Notes: a model not told the origin generated them from the sequence alone. Shown: positions 27,021 to 36,437, counted from the stretch's first letter. The stretch: 64,000 nucleotides of DNA from Metallococcus carri (GCF_011440275.1 NZ_JAAOIV010000008.1:1-64000), one strand, 5' to 3'. Made by a program: numbers and translations.

Positions 27021-29666
27021 TCAGCCCACCACGACGATCGCGAGGGGGGTCTGCTCCGATCCCTGGCCGAGCGGGTTGTCGGCGAACATCTCCTCGAACC
27101 GCGACCGGTCGCCCGGCACGTCGGCGCCGAGGACATTGCGGCCGATGTCGTTGGCGTCCATGACGATGGTGCCGGCGAATCCGGCGCGATAGGCCTCCGG
27201 CGCGCGCGCCCGGATCTGCTCCGACAGCCGCGCGGCGACCTCGTCGGGGTTTTTCGGCGCCAGCTTGGCCGAGACATTGCTCGGGTAGGCGGAGTATTCG
27301 GTCGGCCCGTCGATCGCCCGGATGTCGTTGCCGACGAGCTCGTAGAACATCCCGCGCTTGCCGAGCACCTTGCCGACCGCTCCGCCGGCGCTGGCGTAGA
27401 GCACGCGCGGCAGCCCGGCCTCCTGGATCGCCAGCTGCATGGTGAACGGCGAGCCGAGGCCGATGCCCGCCGGGGTGCGGGTGACATATTTGGACAGGAT
27501 CCGCGCCGGCTTGCCGACATTGATGTCCCAGATGAAGTAGGACCGCCCCTGGGTGATCGCGATGATCTTCTCGGAGATGAACAGATACCACTGCTTGCCC
27601 TGCAGCGCCGCGGCGTGCTCGGGGTCGGCCTGCAGCTGGGCGAAGAACCGGTCGACGGTCGCGGTGACGAAGCCGTCGAGGTCGGTGTCCTTGTTCACCA
27701 GGTCGGTGCGCAGCGGATAGCGCCGCACCTGCTCGCCGCTCGCGGTCACCAGGTCGAGCTGCTTGTCGGCGTTCGGCTCGAGGTCGGTCTTGATCCGCGG
27801 CTGCGCCTGCACCGCCGGGTCCGGCTCGTCGAAGAACTCGCGCAGCCACAGCTCGACGTTGAGCAACCGCCAGAAGGTCATCGAGTCGATGCCGTTGGTG
27901 CCCTTGATCCAGCCCTCGAAGGCGTGCAGCACCTCGTTCTGGTCGAAATACGGGCGGTTCGCAAAGGACTCGGAGAGGAACACGCCATAGAAGTAGTTCT
28001 TCAACCGCATGAACCACTCGCCCTGCGGCGTGGTGAAGCCGATCTTGTTGCGGCGCCGGTTGATCGACTCCGGCAGCAGCCCGCGGGTCGCGTCGCGCAG
28101 CACCCGCTTGTTCCAGCCGTCCTTGATGATCGCCTCGTCGGACAGGCTGAAGATGAACTTCACGACCTCCTTGTCCAGGAAGGGCACGCGCCCCTCCAAG
28201 GAGAACCGCATGGTGTTCTTGTCCTCGTAGCGCAGCAGCGACGGCAGCGAGTTGTGGAACAGATCCTGGATCAACCTCAGCTTGAGGTTGGACCCCTCGA
28301 CCGGGAAACGCTCGTCGGCATACGGGCTCGCCCAGGTGCTGTTGAGCAACTGCGTGACCGGTATGACGGTCTTGCGCTTGAGTTTGTCCTGCAGCTTGAA
28401 CCGGCCGAGCCGGTAGATGACGTCGAGGCTCTTGGACAGCTCGAGCGCGGCGGCCTTGGCGCCCTGGGCGCGCAACTGGCGCAGGTAGACGAAGTAATAG
28501 GGGATATAGCCGGCCATCATCTCGTCGGCGCCCTGGCCGTCGAGCAGCACGGTGACATGCTGGGTCGCCTCGCGCATCACCTGGTATTGCGCGTAGGGAC
28601 CCGAGGAGATCAGCGGCTCCTCCTGGGTGCGGATGAAGTCACGCAGGTCGGCCTTGAACTCATCGGCGGTCGGCTTCACCTTGTGCGCGTCGACCTGACC
28701 GCGGCAGATGTCGAGCACGGCGTCGACATACTGCTCCTCGTCGTTGAGGCTGCCGGGGAAGACGGCGGAGAAGGTGTTCTGCTGCGCACCCACCGCTTCC
28801 TTGGTGGTCTCGTCGCCGGCGTTGAGCAACTGGTTGATGATCACCGCGACGGCGCTGGAGTCCAGGCCTCCGGACAGGCTGGTGCCGACCGGCACCTCGG
28901 ACTGCAGCCGCAGCCGGACCGCCTCGATCAGCCGCGCCTTGTAGTCGGCGGCCGCGGCATCGTTATACGGCCGCTGTTCACGGGCGAGCTCGGCGAGTTC
29001 CTCGCGCAGCCGGGTGAACGGCTCGCGGCGGGTGCCGCTCGCGTCGATGGTGAGCTGCTCGCCCGGCTCCAGCCGCTCGATGCCGGCGAAGAAGGTCTCC
29101 CGGCCGTCCTCGTGGATGCGAAAGCGCAGGTAGCGGTAGAGCGTGCGCTCGTTGACCGCCTTCTCATACAGCCCACTCGCCAGGATCGACTTGATCTCCG
29201 AGGCGAAGACGAAGGTGTCGCCGCACTGGGCGAGGTAGACCGGCTTGATGCCGAAGTGGTCGCGCGACAGCGTCAGCCGCTGCTCGGTCGCATCCCAGAT
29301 CGCCAGGCCCCACATGCCGTTCAGCCGGTCGAAGGACGCTGCCCCCCACTGAGCGAAGGCGTGCAGCACGACCTCGGTGTCGGAGTCGGTGGTGAAGCTG
29401 ACGCCGAGTGCTTCCAGCTCCGCGCGCAGGTCGAGATAGTTGTAGACCTCGCCGTTGTAGACGATCGTGTAGCGCCCGTCCGGCGTGGTCATCGGCTGCT
29501 GGCCGTGCGCCACGTCGATGATCGACAGCCGGCGATGCCCGAGCCCGACGGGTCCGTCGAAGAAGACGCCCTCGCCGTCGGGGCCGCGATGGATCTGACA
29601 GTCGTTCATCGCGCGCAGCATCGGCTCGCTGCCGCCGGGGCCGTAATAGCCGACGATTCCACACAT
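27021..29666 (-). CDS. asnB: Asparagine synthetase B fused to an F420-0:glutamate-ligase-like domain
   Basis: An 881-residue protein. Residues 1-615 are a complete glutamine-hydrolysing asparagine synthetase: Cys2 as glutaminase nucleophile (MCGIVGYYG), IHRGPDGEG, the PP-loop SLSGGLDSSA (263-272), DGQGADEMMAGY and RVPFLDKE. Residues about 645-881 form a second domain, beginning around WYLFISEKIIAITQGR and ending DANDIGRNVLG...DNPLGQGSEQTPLAIV, which resembles CofE-type F420-0:gamma-glutamyl ligases. Such a fusion is unusual. ATG 29666 is required for the N-terminal cysteine. It is divergent from the diiron oxygenase operon. Activity of the tail domain is untested. Confidence 0.88.
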   Translation of the reverse strand: MCGIVGYYGPGGSEPMLRAMNDCQIHRGPDGEGVFFDGPVGLGHRRLSIIDVAHGQQPMTTPDGRYTIVYNGEVYNYLDLRAELEALGVSFTTDSDTEVVLHAFAQWGAASFDRLNGMWGLAIWDATEQRLTLSRDHFGIKPVYLAQCGDTFVFASEIKSILASGLYEKAVNERTLYRYLRFRIHEDGRETFFAGIERLEPGEQLTIDASGTRREPFTRLREELAELAREQRPYNDAAAADYKARLIEAVRLRLQSEVPVGTSLSGGLDSSAVAVIINQLLNAGDETTKEAVGAQQNTFSAVFPGSLNDEEQYVDAVLDICRGQVDAHKVKPTADEFKADLRDFIRTQEEPLISSGPYAQYQVMREATQHVTVLLDGQGADEMMAGYIPYYFVYLRQLRAQGAKAAALELSKSLDVIYRLGRFKLQDKLKRKTVIPVTQLLNSTWASPYADERFPVEGSNLKLRLIQDLFHNSLPSLLRYEDKNTMRFSLEGRVPFLDKEVVKFIFSLSDEAIIKDGWNKRVLRDATRGLLPESINRRRNKIGFTTPQGEWFMRLKNYFYGVFLSESFANRPYFDQNEVLHAFEGWIKGTNGIDSMTFWRLLNVELWLREFFDEPDPAVQAQPRIKTDLEPNADKQLDLVTASGEQVRRYPLRTDLVNKDTDLDGFVTATVDRFFAQLQADPEHAAALQGKQWYLFISEKIIAITQGRSYFIWDINVGKPARILSKYVTRTPAGIGLGSPFTMQLAIQEAGLPRVLYASAGGAVGKVLGKRGMFYELVGNDIRAIDGPTEYSAYPSNVSAKLAPKNPDEVAARLSEQIRARAPEAYRAGFAGTIVMDANDIGRNVLGADVPGDRSRFEEMFADNPLGQGSEQTPLAIVVVG

Positions 29667-29737
29667 GCCGCCAACCCTAACGGCGCCGGCTGGGCACTCC
29701 CGACAGGACACCGCGGCAGCGAATTCGGCGCAAAGTG

Positions 29738-29766
29738 TTTACAGAGACACCGTGTCGCACTAACCT
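29738..29766 (+). promoter_or_regulatory. Promoter of the diiron oxygenase operon with palindromic operator
   Basis: TTTACA (29738-29743), 17-bp spacer and TAACCT (29761-29766) form a good promoter 40 bp before the oxygenase ATG. The spacer holds GACAC-C-GTGTC (29746-29756), a perfect inverted repeat. The TetR encoded at the end of this operon is the natural candidate to bind it. Confidence 0.65.
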
Positions 29767-29806
29767 GATCTTCGTCCGTGACCCAGCGCACACGAGGTGA
29801 GCTTCG

Positions 29807-30817
29807 ATGACCGCCACCATCACCCGCAGCACCGCCACCGAGACCGTCGGTGAGCACGCCCAGGCCGGCCAGACCTATTTCGAACGGCTGGAGACGCTGT
29901 CCGAGGCGTCGGTGCACCAGCACTTCGACGCCTTCCTCGACATCGACTGGGACCACCCGGACTACGCGATCGACCCCAAGGACCCGCGCTGGAAGCTGCC
30001 CGAGGTCGACGTGCTCGGTCGCACCCAGTGGTACCAATCGCTGCCCGAGGACGAGCAGCTGCGCGTCGGTCTCTACCGCCAGGCCAATGTCACCAAGGTC
30101 GGCCTGCAGTTCGAGCAGATCCTGATCTCCGGGCTGATGTACCACTCCTTCGGCCTGCCCAACGGCTCGCCCGAGTTCCGCTACGCCACGCACGAGGCGA
30201 CCGAGGAGTGCCACCACACCCAGATGTTCCAGCAGTTCGTCAACCGGTCCCTGCAGGACGTGGGTGGCGGCACCAAGTTCTTCCAGCTCGCCGGTCCGCT
30301 GCTGCCCATCGCGGCGCGGATCGCCCCGGTCCTGTTCTTCTACGGCGTGCTCGCCGGCGAAGAGCCGATCGACCACGTGCAAAAGTCGGTGCTGCGGTCC
30401 TCCAGCACCATGCACCCGCTGCTGCAGCGCATCATGCAGATCCACGTCGCCGAGGAGGCGCGCCACATCGGCTTCGCCCACCAGTTCCTCGAGGAGCGCA
30501 GCCCGGCGCTGAGCCGCCGCGACCGGGCCCTGCTGTCGGTGCTCGTGCCGATCATCATGCGCTGGCTGTGCGACGAGATCCTGGTGCCGAGCAAGGAGGC
30601 CCGCCGGGCCATGGGCCTGCCGGACGATGTCGCCAAGCAGATCTTCTGGCGCGACCCGGAGTCGCAGAAGTTCTTGCGCGACCTGTTCGGTGACGTGCGG
30701 ATGCTCGCCGAGCGCACCGGGCTGATGAACCCGCTCGCCCGCCGCGTCTGGCGCGCGATGGGCATCGACGGCCGCCCGTCGCGGTTCCGCAGCGAGCCGG
30801 CCTCCGCCGCGGCCTGA
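29807..30817 (+). CDS. AurF-like diiron oxygenase
   Basis: A 336-residue ferritin-like diiron protein. Iron ligands are expected in HEATEECHHTQMF and HVAEEARHIGFAHQF, the ExxH pairs typical of the AurF/diiron-oxygenase family. Family members oxidise amines or other substrates using O2 and electrons from a ferredoxin system. An FprB-type reductase is encoded four bases downstream, the same order as the mycobacterial Rv0885-fprB pair, so it is the probable electron donor. A tetR gene closes the operon. Substrate unknown. Confidence 0.85.
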   Translation: MTATITRSTATETVGEHAQAGQTYFERLETLSEASVHQHFDAFLDIDWDHPDYAIDPKDPRWKLPEVDVLGRTQWYQSLPEDEQLRVGLYRQANVTKVGLQFEQILISGLMYHSFGLPNGSPEFRYATHEATEECHHTQMFQQFVNRSLQDVGGGTKFFQLAGPLLPIAARIAPVLFFYGVLAGEEPIDHVQKSVLRSSSTMHPLLQRIMQIHVAEEARHIGFAHQFLEERSPALSRRDRALLSVLVPIIMRWLCDEILVPSKEARRAMGLPDDVAKQIFWRDPESQKFLRDLFGDVRMLAERTGLMNPLARRVWRAMGIDGRPSRFRSEPASAAA

Positions 30818-30821
30818 ACCC

Positions 30822-32537
30822 ATGCCGTATGTCGTGACGCAGCCCTGCTGCGCTGATGCGTCCTGCGTGGTCGCCTGCCCGGTCAACTGCATCCACCCGG
30901 CGCCCGGCGAGCCCGGCTTCGCCACCGCCGAGATGCTGTATGTCGACCCCGCGGGTTGCGTGGACTGCGGAGCCTGCGTCACCGCCTGCCCGGTCGATGC
31001 GATCAAGCCGCACACCAAGCTGGCGCCGAACGAGCTGCCCTTCCTGGAGCTCAACGCCGGTTACTACCGGCAATCGCCCCACGCCGACCGCTCCCCCGTC
31101 GCCCGGCTGCCGCGGCAGCGGCGGTTGCGCAGCTCCCGCCCGGTGCGGGTGGCGATCGTGGGTGCCGGTCCAGCCGGCCTCTATGTCGCCGACGAGCTGC
31201 TGAAGCACCCCGAGGTCAGCGTCGAGGTCTTCGAGCGGCTGATGACACCGCACGGCCTGGTGCGCGCAGGGGTCGCACCAGACCACCAGCGCACCAAGCA
31301 GGCGTCGGCCCTCTTCCGGCACATCGAGGCCGACTCGCGCTTCCGCTATCACCTCGGCGTCGACGTGGGCCGGGATGTCACTCGCGCGGACCTCGCCGCC
31401 TGCTACGACGCGGTGGTCTGGACGGTCGGAGCGGCAGCCGACAAGACGCTCGGCATACCCGGGGAGCAGTTGCCCGGATCGCTGTCGGCGACCGCGCTGG
31501 TGCGGTGGTACAACGGCCACCCGGACGGACGCGACCTGCCGGTCGACCTCGCCACCGAGCGCGCCGTCGTGGTCGGCAACGGCAATGTCGCCCTCGATGT
31601 CGCCCGCGTGCTGACCCGCGACCCGGAGGCCTTGGCCGCCACCGACATCGCCGAGCATGCGCTGAATGCGTTGCGGCACAGCGAGATTCGCGAGGTCGTG
31701 GTCATCGGCCGCCGCGGTCCCGCGCAGGCCGCGTTCACCACCCCGGAGCTGATCGGCCTGGCCGGCGAGCCCGATGTCGACGTCGTCGTCGACACCGGCG
31801 GGCTGCCGCTGCCCGACGACGAGCGGGGCCGGGTGCTGCACCAGCTCGCGAGCCGGCCGTCTCGGCCCGGCAACCGCCGCATCGTGTTGCGCTTCGGCTG
31901 GTCGCCCCTGGCGCTGCTCGGCACCGACCGGGTGAGCGGGGTGCGCCTGGCCAGGACGCGGCTGGAGGTCGATGCTCACGGCATACCGCGGGCGACGCTC
32001 ACCGACGAGACCGAGGACCTGCCCGTCGGGCTCGTGCTGCGCTCGGTCGGCTATCACGGCCAGCCGGTCGCGGACCTGCCGTATGACGAGGTGACCGGCA
32101 CCGTGCCCAACGACGCCGGCCGCGTCGCGCCCGGCAGCTACGTCGCCGGCTGGATCAAACGCGGCCCGACCGGGTTCATCGGGAGCAACAAGACCTGTGC
32201 CCAGGAGACCGTCGCCAGCCTGCTTGACGACCTCGACGCCGAGGCGATCACCGCACCGCGCCGGGACCCGCGGTTGCTGCTCGCCGACCTGCGAGCCCGC
32301 GGGATCACCGTGCTGGACCGCGAGGACTGGTGGGCGATCGAGGCCGAGGAGCGCGCGCAGGGAGCGGCTGCCGGGCGGGTGCGTCGTAAGCTCGTCGACC
32401 GAGGCGAGGCCGTGCGCGTGGCTGAGCAGGCGCGGGCCGATGCGACGCGATCGCGGCCCGGCCGACGAGACTATGACAACGATGGAGAGTTCTCTGGAGC
32501 CGATCGACGGACGGCAGGTGCGGTGGCAGCGACATAA
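30822..32537 (+). CDS. fprB: FprB-type ferredoxin/adrenodoxin reductase with N-terminal ferredoxin domain
   Basis: A 571-residue fusion. Residues 1-65 form a 7Fe/8Fe-type ferredoxin with two cysteine clusters (CADASCVVACPVNC and CVDCGACVTACPVDAI). Residues from about 97 form an adrenodoxin-reductase-like flavoprotein: RVAIVGAGPAGLYVADELL binds FAD, AVVVGNGNVALDVARVL binds NADPH, and YVAGWIKRGPTGFIGSNK is the family's C-terminal signature. It should pass electrons from NADPH to the adjacent diiron oxygenase. The last 65 bases overlap the start of the tetR gene in another frame, so the C-terminal tail may be poorly conserved. Confidence 0.93.
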   Translation: MPYVVTQPCCADASCVVACPVNCIHPAPGEPGFATAEMLYVDPAGCVDCGACVTACPVDAIKPHTKLAPNELPFLELNAGYYRQSPHADRSPVARLPRQRRLRSSRPVRVAIVGAGPAGLYVADELLKHPEVSVEVFERLMTPHGLVRAGVAPDHQRTKQASALFRHIEADSRFRYHLGVDVGRDVTRADLAACYDAVVWTVGAAADKTLGIPGEQLPGSLSATALVRWYNGHPDGRDLPVDLATERAVVVGNGNVALDVARVLTRDPEALAATDIAEHALNALRHSEIREVVVIGRRGPAQAAFTTPELIGLAGEPDVDVVVDTGGLPLPDDERGRVLHQLASRPSRPGNRRIVLRFGWSPLALLGTDRVSGVRLARTRLEVDAHGIPRATLTDETEDLPVGLVLRSVGYHGQPVADLPYDEVTGTVPNDAGRVAPGSYVAGWIKRGPTGFIGSNKTCAQETVASLLDDLDAEAITAPRRDPRLLLADLRARGITVLDREDWWAIEAEERAQGAAAGRVRRKLVDRGEAVRVAEQARADATRSRPGRRDYDNDGEFSGADRRTAGAVAAT

Positions 32538-33177
32538 CGCCGACCGCCGGTCCCATGTGCTCGATTGCGCGATCGAGCTGATCGAGGCGGGCGACGCCGG
32601 CGCGGACCTCACCATGGCCGATGTCGCCGCTCGGTCCGGGGTCGGGCGCACCGTCCTCTACCGGCATTTCACCAGCCGGGAGGAATTGGACCAGGCGGTC
32701 CAGGAGCGCATCGTCGAATTGATCTCGGGTGAGCTGCTGTCGGTCGTCTCCCTCGACGGCACGATCGAGCAGATGGTGCGACGGGTCGTGGGCACCTATG
32801 TCATGTGGGCCGCCTCCCATCCGCAACTGCACCGGCGCATCTCTGGCTCGGCGAGTTTCGACAGCACCGGTGCGGTGCGGCTCGGCCTGGACTCGGTCGC
32901 GCTCGCGGTCGTCGAAGCCCTGCTCGCCGCCGCCCGCCTGCTGGAGGTCGAGCTCACCAGGACCCAGCGCGCCGGGCTCGAGCCGGTCGCCTTCGGCCTC
33001 GCCGGGGCCGTCTTCGGCGCGGTCGGCCGGTGGATGGACGGCGGCGCGCGGCAACCCTCGGCCGAGCAGATGGTGACCTTGGTGTCGCAGACCGTGTGGT
33101 TCATCCTCGACGGTCACGCCCGCGCCATGGGGGTGGCGCTGCGCCGCGATCAACTCCTTCAAGAATTGCTCACCTGA
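32473..33177 (+). CDS. TetR-family regulator
   Basis: A 234-residue regulator. The N-terminal helix-turn-helix is VLDCAIELIEAGDAGADLTMADVAARSGVGRTVLYRHFTSREEL; the C-terminal helical ligand domain is divergent. The ATG at 32473 lies inside the end of the reductase gene, implying translational coupling. It likely autoregulates the diiron oxygenase operon through the GACACCGTGTC palindrome at 29746-29756. Confidence 0.9.
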   Translation: MTTMESSLEPIDGRQVRWQRHNADRRSHVLDCAIELIEAGDAGADLTMADVAARSGVGRTVLYRHFTSREELDQAVQERIVELISGELLSVVSLDGTIEQMVRRVVGTYVMWAASHPQLHRRISGSASFDSTGAVRLGLDSVALAVVEALLAAARLLEVELTRTQRAGLEPVAFGLAGAVFGAVGRWMDGGARQPSAEQMVTLVSQTVWFILDGHARAMGVALRRDQLLQELLT

Positions 33178-33290
33178 CGTCCGACCGGTGAGCGGTCTGG
33201 GCGAACCCGGTGCGGGCCCGGCCCGCGATAGCTACTGTGCGGTAGGTTTCACCACCCCGACAGCTCGCCGATCCAGGAGGCCGATCGCGT

Positions 33291-34595
33291 ATGCCGAAGT
33301 CCCGCGCCTTGATCTTGTCCGCAGCCGCAGCCATCGCGCTGGCCGGTTTCGGCGCCCCGAACGCTGGCGCCGAGACCTCCACCGATGCGCAGTTCTACAC
33401 CCCGCCCGCGACGCTGCCAGCGCAGAACGGCGCACTGATCCGGCAGGAGCCGATCCCCCTCGCCATCAGCCTCGCGCTGCCCGGGATGTCGGGCCCGCTG
33501 CCGGGCAAGGCCACCCGGATCATGTACAAGTCCACCGAGACCACCGGCCAGGCGGTCGCCGTAACCGGCGTCTACTTCGAGCCCACCGCCGCGTGGTCGG
33601 GTGCCGGGCCGCGCCCGCTGGTGTCGATGGCGTCGGGCACGATCGGCCAGGGTGACCAGTGCGCCCCCTCACGCAACACCACGACCCCGGTGACCATCAA
33701 CGAGCAGTCGATCGGCATCAACTACGACCTCGCCAATGTTTACGCCTTGCTGTCGCGCGGTGTCGCCGTGGTGATGACCGACTATGTCGGGCTCGGCACG
33801 CCGGACCGCGTGCACACCTATGTCAACCGGGTCGACCAGGGCCACGCCGTGCTCGATGCCGCGCGGGCCGCGCGCTCGGTGACCGGCGCCTCGATCACCC
33901 CGACCTCCAAGGTCGGCGCCTATGGCTACTCCCAGGGCGGAGGTGCGGCGGCCTCGGCAGCCGAGCTGCAACCGGCATACGCCCCGGATGTGCCGCTCGC
34001 CGGCGCCTACGCGGGCGCGCCGCCCGCCGATCTGCAGGCCGTGCTCGAGAGCATCGACGGCACCACGCTGGCCGGCGCCATCGGCTGGGCGATCAACGGC
34101 TTCCTGCAGACCTACCCCGCGATCGCGCCGAAGGTCGACCTCTACACCAATGCCGCTGGCAAGGCTGCCCTCGAGCGGCTGAAGACGATGTGCGTGGGCG
34201 ACGCCATCGCGAACTACGCCTACCAGCGCACGTCAAGCTGGACCTCGACCGGTCAGCCGCTCGCGCAGATCACCGCGACCGACCCCGAGTTGAAGTCGGT
34301 GGTGGACGCCCAGCGGCTCGGCCGCCTGCGCCCGGGTGTGCCGGTGCGGGTGATCAGCGGCACCCAGGACGACATCGTCGACCACCGGCAGGCGCGCCAG
34401 CTCGCCGTGGACTGGTGCGCCAAGGGTGCCAATGTCGACTATCTGCCCTACGCCCAGCTCCCCGGCGCGGGGACGAGCGCCAACCACCTGGCCCCGGCGA
34501 TCCAGGACGAGCAGCTGGCTCAGAACTGGATGATCGACCGGCTCAACGGCAAGCCCGCGGTGTCCAACTGCGCCGCCCTGCCGCTGCTGCCGTAA
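33291..34595 (+). CDS. Secreted lipase (secretory lipase/LIP family)
   Basis: A 434-residue protein. A signal peptide (basic MPKSR then a hydrophobic run, probable cleavage after AGA at residue 27) precedes an alpha/beta-hydrolase of the secretory lipase family. The nucleophile is Ser214 in GAYGYSQGGGAAA. A downstream aspartate (around GTQDDIVDHRQ) and histidine (SANHLAP) complete the likely triad. Cysteines are few, consistent with an extracellular enzyme. An AGGAGG lies 12 bases before the ATG. It is followed by a strong intrinsic terminator. Confidence 0.88.
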   Translation: MPKSRALILSAAAAIALAGFGAPNAGAETSTDAQFYTPPATLPAQNGALIRQEPIPLAISLALPGMSGPLPGKATRIMYKSTETTGQAVAVTGVYFEPTAAWSGAGPRPLVSMASGTIGQGDQCAPSRNTTTPVTINEQSIGINYDLANVYALLSRGVAVVMTDYVGLGTPDRVHTYVNRVDQGHAVLDAARAARSVTGASITPTSKVGAYGYSQGGGAAASAAELQPAYAPDVPLAGAYAGAPPADLQAVLESIDGTTLAGAIGWAINGFLQTYPAIAPKVDLYTNAAGKAALERLKTMCVGDAIANYAYQRTSSWTSTGQPLAQITATDPELKSVVDAQRLGRLRPGVPVRVISGTQDDIVDHRQARQLAVDWCAKGANVDYLPYAQLPGAGTSANHLAPAIQDEQLAQNWMIDRLNGKPAVSNCAALPLLP

Positions 34596-34607
34596 CGCGA
34601 CCACGCT

Positions 34608-34655
34608 GCCGCGCCGTCACCGCCCCCTGAGCGGTGACGGCGCGGCTGCTTTCTG
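34608..34655 (+). terminator. Rho-independent terminator after the lipase
   Basis: A perfect 16-bp stem, GCCGCGCCGTCACCGC (34608-34623) with its complement at 34631-34646, 7-base loop, followed by a short T-rich stretch TGCTTTCT. Confidence 0.85.
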
Positions 34656-34686
34656 GGTCCGGGCAGGCGCCTGGCAGCATCGGCGC

Positions 34687-35508
34687 ATGCTCGGACTCCT
34701 CGGTGCGGTGCTCGCTGCCCTCGCCTACGGCACCGCGACGATCCTGCAGGCGATCGGCGTGCGACAGCTCGACGCGCTGCCGGAGCACCCCGGCTGGCCG
34801 GCCCGACTGAAGGCCGGGCGGCTGTATGCCGTGGGCCTCGCGCTCGACGGCCTTGGCTTCCTGTTGTCCTTCGCGGCGCTGCGCACCCTGCCGCTGTTCC
34901 TGGTCGAGTCGATGCTCGCGTCCTCGGTCGCGGTGACAGCGGTGCTCGCGGTCGTGGTGCTGCACGTGCGGCTGCGCCGAGCCGAGGTCGCCGCCCTCGG
35001 GGTCGTCGGCATCGGGCTGGTGCTGCTCGCGCTCAGTGCTCACGAGGGGCCGGGCCGGGCGGTCGGCAGCACCGGTGGCTGGCTGCTGCTCGGTTTCGCG
35101 GTCATCGTCGGCGTGCTCTTCGCCCTCGGGTATGCCGACCGCGACCGGTCGCGCTCCTCGGTGCAGCTGGCCGTCGTGAGCGGGCTGGGTTTCGGTGTCA
35201 CGGGGATCGCCGCCAGGGTGATCGAGCCGGCAAAACCGTTGTGGCACACCATTATTCAGCCGCAACTGTGGGCGCTGATCATCGGTGGCATCGCTGCGGT
35301 CGTGGCCTACGGCTTCGCGCTGGACCGTGGCAAGACCACGACGGTCGCGGCGATCACCTTCGCGGTGGAGACGATCGTGCCGGCGGCGATCGGACTGGCC
35401 TTCCTCGGCGATGCGATCAGACATGGCCTGGTGGTCGTGGCCGTGCTCGGCTTCGCCGCGACCCTGGGTGGCTGCCTCGCCTTGGCCGGCCGCGCAGAGG
35501 TGGACTGA
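34687..35508 (+). CDS. DMT/EamA-like membrane protein
   Basis: A 273-residue protein with about nine to ten hydrophobic helices in a repeat arrangement typical of the drug/metabolite transporter superfamily. The first helix begins LGLLGAVLAALAYGTATILQAIGVRQL. There is no motif giving a substrate. It is set apart upstream by the lipase terminator and converges on the SDR gene. Confidence 0.75.
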   Translation: MLGLLGAVLAALAYGTATILQAIGVRQLDALPEHPGWPARLKAGRLYAVGLALDGLGFLLSFAALRTLPLFLVESMLASSVAVTAVLAVVVLHVRLRRAEVAALGVVGIGLVLLALSAHEGPGRAVGSTGGWLLLGFAVIVGVLFALGYADRDRSRSSVQLAVVSGLGFGVTGIAARVIEPAKPLWHTIIQPQLWALIIGGIAAVVAYGFALDRGKTTTVAAITFAVETIVPAAIGLAFLGDAIRHGLVVVAVLGFAATLGGCLALAGRAEVD

Positions 35509-35546
35509 CCTCGCGCGGCCCGCCACGAGCCGGCATACGGCAGGGA

Positions 35547-36320
35547 TCAGACGAAGATCATGCCGCCGTCGACGAGGACGGACTGACCGGTCATGTAGTC
35601 CGAATCCGGGCCGGCGAGATAGGACACGAGCTTGGCGACGTCCTCACCCGTCGAGACCCGGCCGAGGGCGATGCCCGCCGCCATCGCCTTCATCGACTCC
35701 CCCTTGCCGACCTGGTTGATCTCGCCGAGGTCGTGGTCGATCTCCTCCCACATGGTGGTGTCGACGATGCCGGGGCAGTAGGCGTTGACGGTGATGCCGT
35801 GCGGTGCCCACTCCTGGGCCGCCGCCTGGGTGAGCGCGCGCACCGCGAACTTCGAGGAGCAGTAGACACCGAGCAGCGGGAAGCCCTTGTGCGCGGCGAT
35901 CGAGGCTGCGCCGATGATCTTGCCGCCGGTGCCCTGCTCGATCATCTGCCGGGCCGCCTCGGTGTAGCACAAGAAGACGCCCCGGCCGTTGACGGCGTGC
36001 ACCTTGTCGTATTCCTCCGGGCTGACCTCGAGCAGCGGCTTGGTCTGCGCGATGCCCGCGTTGGCCACCATGACGTCGAGCGAGCCGAGGGCCGCCACGG
36101 TGTCGGCCACCAGCGCGCGCACCGAGGTGGGGTCGGACACATCGCCTTGCAGCGCAACCGATTTCACTCCGGCGGCCTCGATCTCCTGCTGAGTCCCGGC
36201 GAGCTCGTCGGCCATGGACGGCAGATCCGACACGGCGACATCGTGGCCGTCCTGGGCCAGGCGCAGGGCGATCGACTTGCCGATTCCACGCGCGGCTCCG
36301 GTGACGTGAGCGACGGACAT
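35547..36320 (-). CDS. SDR dehydrogenase, probable acetoin reductase/2,3-butanediol dehydrogenase
   Basis: A 257-residue classical short-chain dehydrogenase. The cofactor motif is TGAARGIG at the N terminus, NAG is in VANAGIAQTKPL, and the catalytic Ser and YxxxK lie in GAASIAAHKG and VYCSSKFAVRA. The sequence, particularly NAYCPGIVDTTMWEEID, is like meso-2,3-butanediol dehydrogenases/diacetyl reductases. It is divergent from acoX and shares the intergenic motifs with it, so it probably oxidises butanediol to acetoin for the adjacent acetoin dehydrogenase. ATG 36320 is chosen over a longer frame without coding support. Confidence 0.85.
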   Translation of the reverse strand: MSVAHVTGAARGIGKSIALRLAQDGHDVAVSDLPSMADELAGTQQEIEAAGVKSVALQGDVSDPTSVRALVADTVAALGSLDVMVANAGIAQTKPLLEVSPEEYDKVHAVNGRGVFLCYTEAARQMIEQGTGGKIIGAASIAAHKGFPLLGVYCSSKFAVRALTQAAAQEWAPHGITVNAYCPGIVDTTMWEEIDHDLGEINQVGKGESMKAMAAGIALGRVSTGEDVAKLVSYLAGPDSDYMTGQSVLVDGGMIFV

Positions 36321-36399
36321 GGCATCTCCTCTCGGTGCGAAGACCCTGGGTGGGCCTCGGTCCACCGACCGTCGCAGGCGTGCAGCCGTGCGCGCGACG

Positions 36400-36416
36400 G
36401 TTGCGTGAGGTTGCGA
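36400..36416. promoter_or_regulatory. Putative AcoR site 1 (GTTGC-N5-GTTGC)
   Basis: GTTGCGTGAGGTTGCGA, two GTTGC words 10 bases apart, in the divergent SDR-acoX promoter region. Same architecture as the sites at 36438-36454 (opposite strand) and 40800-40816. Confidence 0.6.
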
Positions 36417-36437
36417 TCCCCGGCATAGCTCCCGGCC

